Shown: positions 1 through 8,243 of the stretch, piece after piece
Layout of the letters: each line of letters starts with the position of its first letter
Numbering within the stretch: position 1 is the stretch's first letter
From: Roseobacter sp.
Lineage (GTDB): Bacteria; Pseudomonadota; Alphaproteobacteria; Rhodobacterales; Rhodobacteraceae
Length of the DNA stretch: 53,386 nt
Direction of reading: 5' to 3'
Assembly: GCA_024636475.1 (NCBI GenBank)
Contig: JAGXHA010000014.1
Span: 1-53,386 of the forward strand
Notes under the pieces: model-generated
What the model saw: only the letters and a program-made list of their open reading frames with translations
What the model was told of the DNA's origin: nothing
The model's database searches: none
Program-made: the position numbers and the translations under genes

Positions 1-12
1 GGGGATGGCACA

Positions 13-852
13 GTGAGTTGGTTGATCTTTGCTGCAATCGCATGGGCATTTGGCTGGTGGGTGAACGTTCGGCTTGCGCGGATGCGACCCGCGCGGATGG
101 TGTCTTTGGCAGCACCGCTGGTGTTCGGGGCCACATTAATTGCCGTTTGGGAAGGCGTGGTGCGCGGGCTTGAGATTTCACAGGTCTTGCTGCCAGCCCC
201 GTCCGTGATTGCACTTCGGTTTGCGTCGTCATTGGACATTCTCTGGGTCGACTTTGTGCAGACCGGGCTGAAAGGTGCATTGTCGGGCTATGTGATCGGC
301 TGCGGTGCTGCGTTCTTGATCGCTGTCGCTATTGACCGGTATCCGTTCTTGCAACGGGGGCTTCTTCCTGTGGGGAATTTCGTTGCGGCTTTGCCTGTGA
401 TCGGCATGGCTCCGATTTTGGTCATGTGGTTTGGATTCGACTGGCAGTCCAAGGCGGCTGTTGTCGTTGTGATGGTGTTTTTTCCAATGCTGGTGAACAC
501 TGTCCAAGGATTGCAGGCAACCGAGGCGATGCAACGTGACCTGATGCGGACCTACGCGGCTGACTATTGGGCCACGCTGTTCAAGCTACGCTTGCCAGCT
601 GCGATGCCCTTCGTGTTCAATGGTTTGAAGATTGGCACGACGCTGGCCTTGATCGGGGCGATTGTCGCTGAATTTTTTGGCTCCCCCGTCAAGGGAATGG
701 GGTTCCGCATCTCGACCTCGGTAGGTCAGCTTGCGCTTGATCTGGTCTGGGCAGAGATTGTTGTGGCAGCGATTGCGGGTTCGGCATTTTATGGGGCGAT
801 GTCGTTGATCGAAAAAGCGGTGACGTTCTGGCATCCGAGCCAACGAAGTTAA
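13..852 (+). CDS. ABC transporter permease, NitT/TauT (NMT1-associated) type
   Basis: Inner-membrane permease of 279 residues for a small-molecule uptake ABC transporter. Hydrophobic segments lie near residues 33-50, 88-107, 120-140, 146-165, 205-225 and 245-265. The cytoplasmic EAA-like loop that contacts the ATPase is at about 183-200 and ends in the LPAAMPF pattern. The GTG start overlaps a TGA (14-16) that appears to end an upstream gene outside the window, probably the ATPase. The substrate-binding protein follows after 29 bases. Family relatives carry thiamine or pyrimidine precursors, taurine or nitrate, and the substrate cannot be fixed from sequence. The family call is firm. Confidence 0.85.
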   Translation: MSWLIFAAIAWAFGWWVNVRLARMRPARMVSLAAPLVFGATLIAVWEGVVRGLEISQVLLPAPSVIALRFASSLDILWVDFVQTGLKGALSGYVIGCGAAFLIAVAIDRYPFLQRGLLPVGNFVAALPVIGMAPILVMWFGFDWQSKAAVVVVMVFFPMLVNTVQGLQATEAMQRDLMRTYAADYWATLFKLRLPAAMPFVFNGLKIGTTLALIGAIVAEFFGSPVKGMGFRISTSVGQLALDLVWAEIVVAAIAGSAFYGAMSLIEKAVTFWHPSQRS

Positions 853-881
853 CTAAAACCAACCAAAAGGGAGTTTATAAA

Positions 882-1871
882 ATGAAAAAACTATCAACCT
901 ATATCGCGGCTACCGCCGTGGGACTGGTGGGCACAATGGCCCATGCGGCAGATGATGTGACGCTCCAACTGAAATGGGTCACGCAAGCCCAGTTCGCGGG
1001 CTACTACGTGGCGCTGGATAAAGGGTTCTATGAAGAAGAAGACCTGAACGTGACGATCAAACCGGGTGGCCCTGACATTGCGCCAACGCAAGTTCTGGCC
1101 GGTGGCGGTGCGGATGTGGCGGTCGAGTGGATGCCGGCAGCATTAGCTGCCCGCGAAAAGGGCCTGCCGATGGTGAACATCGCCCAGCCGTTCAAGTCGT
1201 CCGGCATGATGCTGACCTGCCGCAAGGATGCGGGCGTTGAAACGACGGATGACTTCAAGGGTAAAACCTTGGGTGTCTGGTTCTTTGGCAACGAGTTCCC
1301 GTTCCTGAGCTGGATGAGCAAGCTTGAACTGCCAACCGAGGGTGGCGAAGACGGTGTGACCGTGCTGAAGCAGGGTTTCAACGTTGATCCATTGCTACAG
1401 AACCAAGCGGCTTGCGTGTCGACCATGACGTATAACGAATACTGGCAGGTGATTGACGCGGGCCTGACGCCTGATGACCTGACGATCTTCAAATACGAAG
1501 ACCAGGGCGTGGCGACGTTGGAAGACGGGCTTTATGCGCTGGAATCCAACCTTGCCGATCCGGCCTTCGAGGACAAGATGGTCCGGTTTGTACGCGCTTC
1601 GATGAAGGGCTGGAAGTACGCAGAAGAAAACGCCGATGAGGCTGCAGAGATTGTATTGGAAAACGATTCGTCCGGTGCACAGACTGAAGAGCATCAAAAG
1701 CGGATGATGGGTGAGGTCGCAAAACTGACGGCCGGCAGCAATGGCACACTGCTTGAGGCGGATTACCAGCGTACCGTTGAATCGCTGCTGTCGGGTGGCT
1801 CTGATCCGGTCATCACGGTCGAGCCGACAAGTGCTTGGACCCATGTGATCACGGACAAGGCGTTGAACTAA
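882..1871 (+). CDS. ABC transporter substrate-binding protein, NMT1/THI5-like
   Basis: Periplasmic solute-binding protein of 329 residues that works with the permease just upstream. A Sec signal peptide covers about residues 1-22, with cleavage after AHA. The mature start LQLKWVTQAQFAGYYVAL is the characteristic beginning of the NMT1/THI5-like family, followed by the GGPDIAP stretch that helps form the ligand pocket. A strong AAAGGGAG ribosome site precedes the ATG. A perfect terminator hairpin follows the stop, so this is the last gene of the operon. Relatives bind hydroxymethylpyrimidine-type or other pyrimidine compounds; the ligand here is not determined. Confidence 0.85.
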   Translation: MKKLSTYIAATAVGLVGTMAHAADDVTLQLKWVTQAQFAGYYVALDKGFYEEEDLNVTIKPGGPDIAPTQVLAGGGADVAVEWMPAALAAREKGLPMVNIAQPFKSSGMMLTCRKDAGVETTDDFKGKTLGVWFFGNEFPFLSWMSKLELPTEGGEDGVTVLKQGFNVDPLLQNQAACVSTMTYNEYWQVIDAGLTPDDLTIFKYEDQGVATLEDGLYALESNLADPAFEDKMVRFVRASMKGWKYAEENADEAAEIVLENDSSGAQTEEHQKRMMGEVAKLTAGSNGTLLEADYQRTVESLLSGGSDPVITVEPTSAWTHVITDKALN

Positions 1872-1895
1872 GCCGGTTCAACATGCTCAACAACG

Positions 1896-1923
1896 AAAGG
1901 GCCGATTCTAAATCGGCCCTTTT
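1896..1923 (+). terminator. Intrinsic terminator after the ABC transporter operon
   Basis: A perfect 12-bp stem (1896-1907 with 1911-1922) closes on a 3-base loop. The 3' arm ends in the T run. It lies 25 bases after the binding-protein stop and just before the convergent L,D-transpeptidase gene, so its symmetric A/T ends could also serve the minus strand. Confidence 0.85.
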
Positions 1924-1948
1924 CTACATCGACCATGATTGTTTCGAA

Positions 1949-2500
1949 TCAGAGAACCGTGACCGTCGTGCCGATTGGAACACGTTCGTACAGGTCTTTG
2001 ACATGCTCATTGATCATGCGGATACAACCGTTTGAGACAGAGCGCCCGATGCTGTTGGGCTGGGTCGTGCCGTGGATTCGGAAATAGGTGTCTTTGCCGT
2101 TCTGGAACAAATACAACGCACGTGCCCCAAGGGGATTTTCCGGCCCGCCTGGCTGCGCCTGTGTATTTCCTACAAAGCGGGCATAGGCCTTTGGATCGCG
2201 CGCGATCATTTCGTCTGTCGGGCGCCACGTAGGCCATTCTTTTTTAACGTCTATTGTCGCGGTCCCAGTAAACTCAAGGCCGGCCTTGCCAACCCCTACG
2301 CCGTAACGCATCGCCTGACCGGGGGCAGTTACCAAATATAGGTAGTGGCTGCGGGGCAGGATCAGCAACTGACCCGTGCTGTATTGTTTCTTGACTGACA
2401 CCAATTGAGGGGTTGGATCATATGCTGCGTTCTGCGCAAGCAGCGTCTGGGGGAAAGCAAGTGCGGCCAGAGAACCCGCAATGAAAGAACGGCGGCGCAT
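1949..2500 (-). CDS. L,D-transpeptidase (YkuD domain)
   Basis: Exported peptidoglycan enzyme of 183 residues that makes 3-3 crosslinks or attaches proteins to the wall. The catalytic signature is complete: His143 in HGTT and Cys159 in SNGCIRM, with the usual spacing. The N-terminus MRRRSFIAGSLAALAF carries a twin-arginine-like motif before a hydrophobic stretch and an LAQ cleavage site, so Tat export is possible. The protein is a bare catalytic domain without LysM or peptidoglycan-binding repeats. An AGGAGG-like ribosome site lies just upstream. It is a single gene, convergent with the ABC operon. Confidence 0.9.
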   Translation of the reverse strand: MRRRSFIAGSLAALAFPQTLLAQNAAYDPTPQLVSVKKQYSTGQLLILPRSHYLYLVTAPGQAMRYGVGVGKAGLEFTGTATIDVKKEWPTWRPTDEMIARDPKAYARFVGNTQAQPGGPENPLGARALYLFQNGKDTYFRIHGTTQPNSIGRSVSNGCIRMINEHVKDLYERVPIGTTVTVL

Positions 2501-2580
2501 AGAATCCTCCTTATGTGCTAAATTGATTGAAACTGAATATATTTTGCTGGTTAGGAAATTTTTAGCAAGCCTGAGAAACC

Positions 2581-2615
2581 AAAAAAAACCGGCTGCCCCT
2601 TAAGAGACAGCCGGT
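2581..2615 (-). terminator. Intrinsic terminator of the cold-shock gene
   Basis: An 8-bp perfect stem (2588-2595 with 2608-2615) is followed, on the minus strand, by a run of eight Ts (2581-2588 as As on the plus strand). It lies 33 bases past the stop of the cold-shock gene. Confidence 0.85.
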
Positions 2616-2647
2616 CAAATTCACATGTGGGCCAAAGCCCAAATGGC

Positions 2648-2854
2648 TTATGCCAGTGCGATGTTCGACGCAGATTCGCGACCGTCACGGCCAGCTTCAA
2701 TGTCGAATGTCACTTTCTGGTTGTCGGCCAGACCTGTAAGGCCTGCGCGCTCAACAGCAGAAATATGTACGAAAACATCTTTGCTGCCGCCATCGGGTGC
2801 GATAAAGCCGAAGCCTTTTGTAGTGTTGAACCATTTTACGGTGCCAGTGGCCAT
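2648..2854 (-). CDS. Cold-shock protein, CspA family
   Basis: Single cold-shock domain protein of 68 residues, an RNA/ssDNA chaperone of the cytoplasm. It has the family start [13 protein letters not shown]1 (KGFGFI, 13-18) and RNP2 (VFVHIS, 27-32). The start is chosen because AAAGGAG lies a few bases upstream and the sequence matches the family exactly from this Met. The open frame continues further upstream, but that part looks like a leader. About 280 bases separate it from ettA, room for the long untranslated leader usual for this family. Confidence 0.95.
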   Translation of the reverse strand: MATGTVKWFNTTKGFGFIAPDGGSKDVFVHISAVERAGLTGLADNQKVTFDIEAGRDGRESASNIALA

Positions 2855-3080
2855 ATCCGTAGTCTCCTTTAGTGTGCCATCCGCGTCGTGCGATAGCTTG
2901 GCGTGGTCGGTCTGGATCGAGGTCTGAACGCCGTATGAAGGAGACAGTGGGTCGAAAAAGAATAACGTTTGCGAATTGAATATGACATCAACAACAGATT
3001 CGCGCAAGGGCTGCGTAAAATATCTCGTTTTGCTAAGCCGGTATTTGCCTGCCCTGCCCGAAAGCCCCGCCAGACGGAGA

Positions 3081-3108
3081 AGCGGAGGCACCGCTTGGCG
3101 CCTCCGCT
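3081..3108 (-). terminator. GC-rich hairpin downstream of ettA
   Basis: A perfect 9-bp stem (3081-3089 with 3100-3108) begins 28 bases after the ettA stop. No T run follows on either strand, so it may be a weak or Rho-assisted terminator, or an mRNA 3'-end stabiliser. Confidence 0.45.
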
Positions 3109-3135
3109 GAATTCAGACCGGAAGTTGTTCTGAAG

Positions 3136-4791
3136 TTAACGAGAAAACTTCTTGTGCTTCAGGCGCTTAGGCTCCATGGCGTCATCGCCAAGGCGACGTT
3201 TTTTATCTTCCTCATAGTCGGAAAAACCGCCTTCGAACCATTCAACATGGGCGTTGCCTTCGAATGCCAAAATATGCGTGCAAATCCGGTCAAGGAAGAA
3301 GCGGTCGTGCGAAATGACAACCGCGCAGCCCGCAAAATCGACCAAGGCGTCTTCCAAGGCACGCAGGGTTTCAACGTCCAGATCGTTCGTCGGTTCATCG
3401 AGCAGCAGCACGTTGCCGCCTTCTTTGAGCAGACGCGCCATGTGAACACGGTTGCGTTCCCCGCCTGACAGCAGGCCAACTTTCTTCTGCTGGTCGCCGC
3501 CTTTAAAGTTGAACGCCCCGCAATAGGCGCGAGAGTTGACTTCGGCATCGCCCAGTTTGATGATTTCGGCACCGCCTGAAATCGCCTGCCAGACGTTATC
3601 GTCAGATTTCAAATCATCGCGCGACTGATCAACGTAGGACAGATCGACCGTGTTGCCCAAGGTGATTGACCCTGTGTCAGGCTGCTCGTTCCCGGTGATC
3701 ATCTTGAACAGGGTCGATTTACCGGCACCGTTCGGACCGATCACACCTACGATCCCACCGGGCGGCAGGGAAAACTCCAGATTTTCAATCAACAGCTTGT
3801 CGCCCATGGCTTTGGACAGGCCTTCGACCTCAAGGACTTTGCTGCCAAGGCGTGGACCGTTGGGGATGACGATCTGCGCGCGGGTCAGGCGCTCGCGCTC
3901 GGAACTGTCTGCCATTTCATTGTAGGCGTTGATACGCGCCTTGGATTTCGCCTGACGGGCCTTGGCCCCCTGACGCATCCATTCAAGCTCGCGCGATAGT
4001 GTCTTTTGCTTGGATTTGTCCTCGCGGGCTTCCTGCTCGAGGCGTTTGGCTTTCTGGTCGATCCAGTCGGAATAATTTCCCTCGTAAGGAATGCCCTTGC
4101 CGCGGTCGAGTTCGAGGATCCAGCTGGTGATGTTGTCAAGGAAGTAGCGGTCGTGGGTAACGATCAGGATCGTTCCTTTGTAATCCATCAGGTGCTGTTG
4201 CAGCCAAGCGATGGTTTCCGCGTCGAGATGGTTGGTCGGTTCATCGAGCAGCAGCATTTCAGGTGCTTCAAGCAGCAGCTTGCATAGCGCCACACGCCGC
4301 GCTTCACCGCCTGAAAGGGTTGTTACATCGGCTTCATCTGCAGGGCAACGCAGCGCTTCCATCGACACGTCGATCTGGCTGTCGAGATCCCAAAGGTTTT
4401 CCGCGTCGATCTGGTCTTGCAGGGCGGCCATCTCGTCGGCGGTCTCATCCGAATAGTTCATCGCCAGCTCGTTGTAGCGATCAAGGATGTCTTTCTTCTT
4501 CTTCACACCCAGCATGACGTTTTCACGCACTGTCAGGGCGGGGTCCAGATAGGGCTCTTGCTCCAGGTAGCCAACTTTGGCACCCTCGGCGACCCACGCC
4601 TCGCCCGAGAAATCCTTGTCCTGACCGGCCATGATCCGCATCAAGGTCGATTTACCCGACCCGTTCACACCGACCACACCGATTTTCACGCCGGGCAGAA
4701 AATTCAGGTTGATGTTGTCGAAACATTTCTTGCCGCCCGGATAGGTCTTGGAGACACCGGACATGTGATAGACATATTGAAAGGCGGCCAT
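3136..4791 (-). CDS. ettA: Energy-dependent translational throttle protein EttA (ABC-F ATPase)
   Basis: Soluble ABC-F protein of 551 residues with two ATPase domains that binds the ribosomal E site and gates the first peptide bond according to ATP/ADP level. Walker A of domain 1 is GVNGSGKST (41-49); domain 2 has GPNGAGKST. Signature motifs are LSGGEARR and LSGGERNR. Between the domains lies the charged linker helix region typical of the family. The start was set at the Met giving MAAFQYVYHM, the conserved EttA beginning; an in-frame Met 17 codons upstream is less likely. Length matches the family (about 555). Confidence 0.95.
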   Translation of the reverse strand: MAAFQYVYHMSGVSKTYPGGKKCFDNINLNFLPGVKIGVVGVNGSGKSTLMRIMAGQDKDFSGEAWVAEGAKVGYLEQEPYLDPALTVRENVMLGVKKKKDILDRYNELAMNYSDETADEMAALQDQIDAENLWDLDSQIDVSMEALRCPADEADVTTLSGGEARRVALCKLLLEAPEMLLLDEPTNHLDAETIAWLQQHLMDYKGTILIVTHDRYFLDNITSWILELDRGKGIPYEGNYSDWIDQKAKRLEQEAREDKSKQKTLSRELEWMRQGAKARQAKSKARINAYNEMADSSERERLTRAQIVIPNGPRLGSKVLEVEGLSKAMGDKLLIENLEFSLPPGGIVGVIGPNGAGKSTLFKMITGNEQPDTGSITLGNTVDLSYVDQSRDDLKSDDNVWQAISGGAEIIKLGDAEVNSRAYCGAFNFKGGDQQKKVGLLSGGERNRVHMARLLKEGGNVLLLDEPTNDLDVETLRALEDALVDFAGCAVVISHDRFFLDRICTHILAFEGNAHVEWFEGGFSDYEEDKKRRLGDDAMEPKRLKHKKFSR

Positions 4792-4880
4792 TGGGAATCC
4801 TCGGATAAGCTGCATAAGGTTTGGGACGTGCAATATCGCCACCGGCGCGCAAGATCAAACACTCAATATATGGGGGCAGA

Positions 4881-5348
4881 ATGTCAGATTTGAAGGCGTT
4901 GATCGCGGGCTTCGCGCAACCGGGAAAAGTGATGTGGATCGGACTAAGGGCGCAGCGACGATCTGTGATGCTTTCGGAGGTTGAAGCGGTGGTCACGAAT
5001 GAGGGGTTGCAGGGTGATCATAGCCGGGCTGGCAAGCGTGCGGTCACGCTGATTCAGGCTGAACATCTTGGAGCCATCGGTGCGATGTTGGGCCGCGATT
5101 CGGTGCCGCCCGAGGTGTTGAGGCGCAATCTGGTTGTGTCTGGCATCAATTTGTCAGCTCTGAAGGGTAGGCAGGTGCGTGTGGGCACTGCGGTGCTGTC
5201 ATTTGATGTGATCTGCGCGCCTTGCAGCCGAATGGAGGAGGCCTTGGGCAAAGGGGGCTATTCCGCGGTGCGCGGTCATGGGGGATGGTGTGCAAGTGTC
5301 GTAACACCTGGCCTTATCTGCATTGGCGATTCAGTCGTCCCAATCTGA
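4881..5348 (+). CDS. MOSC domain protein
   Basis: Protein of 155 residues consisting of one MOSC domain, the fold that ends molybdenum-cofactor sulfurases and occurs alone in YiiM-like proteins, where it handles sulfur on a cysteine. Visible hallmarks are GLQGDHSRAG (42-51), the RRNLVVSGINL stretch (81-91) and the CAPC motif (Cys112, Cys115), whose first or second Cys is the expected sulfur carrier. The start follows a GGGGGCAG ribosome site; upstream in-frame codons overlap the ettA leader. It is divergent from ettA. The substrate is unknown. Confidence 0.85.
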   Translation: MSDLKALIAGFAQPGKVMWIGLRAQRRSVMLSEVEAVVTNEGLQGDHSRAGKRAVTLIQAEHLGAIGAMLGRDSVPPEVLRRNLVVSGINLSALKGRQVRVGTAVLSFDVICAPCSRMEEALGKGGYSAVRGHGGWCASVVTPGLICIGDSVVPI

Positions 5349-5393
5349 CTAGACTGCCGCATACCGCAAGATTTGCGCGTAGGAATGGCACAT

Positions 5394-5407
5394 TTGCTTC
5401 AAATCAA
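5394..5407 (+). promoter_or_regulatory. Possible FNR/FnrL-type site upstream of the universal stress gene
   Basis: TTGC-N6-TCAA matches seven of eight bases of the TTGA-N6-TCAA consensus. Its centre (5400.5) lies 30-35 bases upstream of a -10-like GATAAA at 5430-5435, which would give a start near 5442 and class II spacing of about -41.5. Universal stress genes are frequent FNR/Dnr targets in this bacterial group. This is a pattern match only. Confidence 0.35.
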
Positions 5408-5549
5408 TCCGTTTTGACCGGATAACCCAGATAAATCAGGCAATTATTTTCTGTTGAGTTGGCTATTGTTTTTCAATCCAGAGATGATCTCCATCCTTGG
5501 ACCTGACGCGACCCGCAAGAGGCTGCGCCTTAACAAGAGGGACAAAATT

Positions 5550-5990
5550 ATGTCGAAAGCTACCATTATCGTCGGGCTGGATGGCGGAGAGGCAGGCAAT
5601 CGCGCCCTGACTTTCGCCTGCGGTCAAGCCAAGCTGATTGGGGACTGCGCCCTTAAGCTTGTTTATGTCATTGAATGGTCACCGTTCAGTTTCCAGACTT
5701 CGGAAGAAAATGAACAGCGCCATAAGCGCCGTGAAGAGGAACTGTCACAGGCTCGTACCCGTATCATGGATCCGGCTGTCAAAGAGGTAACCGACAGCGG
5801 GCTAGCTGTCGAAGGGATCGTCAGACATGGCGATGTTGCAGACATTCTGGATGATATGGCCAAAAAGCATAGCGCACAGCAAATCGTTGTGGGTCGCGTT
5901 GGTTTGCGCGGATTGAAAGAGCGTATGTTCGGTGGTGTTACAGGCCGTTTGGCAGTTGCATCCAGTGTGCCAGTCACAATTATTCCATGA
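5550..5990 (+). CDS. Universal stress protein, UspA family
   Basis: Cytoplasmic single-domain Usp of 146 residues. The beginning ATIIVGLDGGEAGNRAL is the first strand and nucleotide loop. The C-terminal segment GRVGLRGLKERMFGG follows the ATP-binding pattern G-x2-G-x9-G, with Gly in place of the usual Ser/Thr at the last position, before the family ending PVTIIP. The start follows AAGAGGGAC; upstream in-frame Mets lie in the leader. Only 11 bases separate it from the symporter gene, so the two are very likely co-transcribed. Confidence 0.9.
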   Translation: MSKATIIVGLDGGEAGNRALTFACGQAKLIGDCALKLVYVIEWSPFSFQTSEENEQRHKRREEELSQARTRIMDPAVKEVTDSGLAVEGIVRHGDVADILDDMAKKHSAQQIVVGRVGLRGLKERMFGGVTGRLAVASSVPVTIIP

Positions 5991-6001
5991 AAGGGCGAAC
6001 A

Positions 6002-7555
6002 ATGAACAAGTTTCTGACAACCGGGCTCGGCGCTGCTGCAGCATCTGCTTTGCCTGCCATCGTATCGGCCCAAGAGGCCGTTGGCATGGATCAACGTATC
6101 AATGAAATTTTCGCCGCATCAACTGGTTGGTTCGTCAATCTGATTTTTATGTCCCTGCCTGGCACAAACTTTCCTTGGATCGTTTTGTGGCTGGTTGTGG
6201 CGGCGTCGGTTTTCACGATCTATTTCGGCTTTATTCAGATCAAAGCCTTCGCGCATGCAATTTCCTTGGTCAAAGGCGACTACTCTGACCCCAATGATGC
6301 GGGCGAGGTAAGCCACTTTCAGGCTTTAACAACAGCGCTGTCAGGTACCGTCGGTTTGGGCAACATCGCAGGCGTTGCTGTGGCAGTTGGCATCGGGGGG
6401 CCGGGGGCCACGTTCTGGATGATCCTCGCGGGTCTTTTGGGCATGGCGTCAAAGTTCACCGAATGTACGCTGGGTGTGAAGTATCGCAACGAATATCCTG
6501 ATGGTACGGTTTCCGGTGGTCCGATGTATTACATGACCAAAGGGTTCAAAGAGCGTGGTCTTCCACTGGGTGGATTCCTTGCGATTGTCTTTTCGATCTT
6601 TACCATCGGTGGCGCGTTGGGCGGCGGGAACATGTTCCAAGCCAATCAGGCCCATGCACAGATCTCTGGCATTGTGGGGAATTATCCCGGCTGGCTCACG
6701 GGCATCATCTTTGCCGCCGTGGTTTTTGCGGTCATCGTGGGCGGGATCAAATCCATCGCGCAAGTGACCGAAAAGGTCGTGCCGTTCATGGGCATCCTTT
6801 ACGTTGCAGCGGCTTTGGTTATTCTCATCGTGGAATATGACAAGATCGGTTGGGCCTTTGGCCAGATCTTTGAAGGTGCGTTTACCGGGCTTGGTGTTGC
6901 TGGCGGTTTCGTCGGTGCGTTGATCCAGGGGTTCAAACGGGCCGCGTTCTCGAACGAAGCGGGCGTTGGATCGGCTGCGATTGCACACTCTGCTGTGCGG
7001 ACAAAGGAACCTGTGACCGAAGGCGTTGTATCGCTGCTTGAACCCTTCATCGACACCGTTGTGATCTGTACGATGACGGCTTTGGTGATCACCATCTCTG
7101 GGGTGTTGTTGATGGACCCAGCAACCGGTCAGTTCATTCTGAACGAAGCTGGCACGTCGATCCAAACCGTCGACGGCTCCAGCGGTGTTCAGCTGACATC
7201 GGCTGCCTTTGCCGTCGGCTTTAGCTGGTTTCCCTATGTGCTGGCGGTTGCGGTTGTGCTGTTTGCGTTCTCGACCATGATCAGTTGGTCCTACTACGGC
7301 CTGAAGGCTTGGACCTATTTGTTCGGCGAAGGCAAAACGAAAGAGATTATCTTTAAACTGATATTCTGTTTCTTCATCATCGTGGGCGCAGCGGCAGATC
7401 TGGGTGCTGTCATCGACTTCTCTGATGCGATGATCTTTGCCATGGCGGTTGTAAACATTACGGCGCTCTATTGCCTGATGCCGATCGTCAAACGCGAGAT
7501 GAACAGTTATTTCAGCCGCCTGAAATCCGGTGAGTTGAAGAAGTTCGTCAAGTAG
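6002..7555 (+). CDS. Sodium:alanine symporter (AGCS family)
   Basis: Inner-membrane transporter of 517 residues that takes up alanine or glycine with Na+. It has about ten hydrophobic segments and the family signatures GTVGLGNIAGVAVA, GGPMYYM and FSNEAGVGSAAIAHSA. The start with AAAGGG upstream gives MNKFLTTGLGAAAASALPA, an extra N-terminus that looks like a cleavable signal (IVSAQ) before the first core segment. Relatives in marine alphaproteobacteria share this extension. It forms an operon with the Usp gene. Two tandem terminator hairpins follow the stop. Confidence 0.92.
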   Translation: MNKFLTTGLGAAAASALPAIVSAQEAVGMDQRINEIFAASTGWFVNLIFMSLPGTNFPWIVLWLVVAASVFTIYFGFIQIKAFAHAISLVKGDYSDPNDAGEVSHFQALTTALSGTVGLGNIAGVAVAVGIGGPGATFWMILAGLLGMASKFTECTLGVKYRNEYPDGTVSGGPMYYMTKGFKERGLPLGGFLAIVFSIFTIGGALGGGNMFQANQAHAQISGIVGNYPGWLTGIIFAAVVFAVIVGGIKSIAQVTEKVVPFMGILYVAAALVILIVEYDKIGWAFGQIFEGAFTGLGVAGGFVGALIQGFKRAAFSNEAGVGSAAIAHSAVRTKEPVTEGVVSLLEPFIDTVVICTMTALVITISGVLLMDPATGQFILNEAGTSIQTVDGSSGVQLTSAAFAVGFSWFPYVLAVAVVLFAFSTMISWSYYGLKAWTYLFGEGKTKEIIFKLIFCFFIIVGAAADLGAVIDFSDAMIFAMAVVNITALYCLMPIVKREMNSYFSRLKSGELKKFVK

Positions 7556-7580
7556 TACGCGTTTAACGCGATTGACAAAT

Positions 7581-7629
7581 AGGGCATGCTGCCCTTCTTT
7601 CGGCCCCTGATGCAATCGGGGGCCGTTTT
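7581..7629 (+). terminator. Tandem intrinsic terminators after the symporter gene
   Basis: The first hairpin is a 6-bp stem 7581-7586/7590-7595 followed by TTCTTT. The second, stronger one pairs 7601-7611 with 7615-7625, including one G-T pair, and is followed by TTTTCTTT. The T tract of the second runs into the proposed TTG start of nadD at 7632. Confidence 0.8.
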
Positions 7630-7631
7630 CT

Positions 7632-8243
7632 TTGGGCTATCCATTTCCATATGCGGCACCGGGACAGGTGATCGGCCTTTTGGGCGGCTCTTTTGATCCG
7701 GCCCATGGCGGTCATGCCCACATCACCCGCGAGGCGCTTAAACGCTTTGGGCTGGACAGTGTGTGGTGGTTGGTCAGTCCCGGCAATCCGCTCAAGGCGC
7801 GCGGCCCTGCACCGCTGGATCAACGCATGGAGCGTGCCCGCGCCGTGATGCAGCACCCGAGGGTCGAGATTACGGAGATCGAGGCACATCTGGGCACGCG
7901 CTACACCGCGCAGACATTGGCGGTGTTGCGCGCACGGTATCCACGGGTGCGGTTCGTGTGGCTGATGGGAGCGGATAATCTGGCGCAACTGCATCTGTGG
8001 CAGGATTGGCAGCAGATTGTTGACACAGTCCCGATTGGTGTTTTGGCCCGCCCCGGTCAGCGCATTTCAGCCCGTATGAGCCGTGCAGCGACCCTTTACG
8101 CACCCTACCGGATCGCAGGGCGGTATAGCCAGCTTTTGGGCCGCGCGGCAGCACCTGCGTGGTGTTTTGTGAATGTGCCTATGATGGATGTCAGCTCAAG
8201 CGCGATCCGTGCAATGGGTGATTGGTCAACGCAATCTGGTTGA
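7632..8243 (+). CDS. nadD: Nicotinate-nucleotide adenylyltransferase
   Basis: NAD biosynthesis enzyme of 203 residues joining nicotinate mononucleotide to AMP. It shows the nucleotidyltransferase motif [11 protein letters not shown] (HxGH-type, His25 and His28), [10 protein letters not shown], and the C-terminal SSSAIR motif. The only in-frame starts are TTG at 7632 and GTG at 7668. TTG is preferred because it keeps the short N-terminal lead seen in relatives. That start lies directly at the end of the preceding terminator T tract, leaving no obvious space for a promoter or ribosome site. The 3' end overlaps the convergent transporter gene by 18 bases. Confidence 0.88.
   Translation: MGYPFPYAAPGQVIGLLGGSFDPAHGGHAHITREALKRFGLDSVWWLVSPGNPLKARGPAPLDQRMERARAVMQHPRVEITEIEAHLGTRYTAQTLAVLRARYPRVRFVWLMGADNLAQLHLWQDWQQIVDTVPIGVLARPGQRISARMSRAATLYAPYRIAGRYSQLLGRAAAPAWCFVNVPMMDVSSSAIRAMGDWSTQSG

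Noticed and set aside
6449..7615. Long open frame (388 codons) on the minus strand
   Set aside because: Fully antisense to the AGCS symporter, which has strong family motifs; His/Arg-rich composition typical of a shadow frame.
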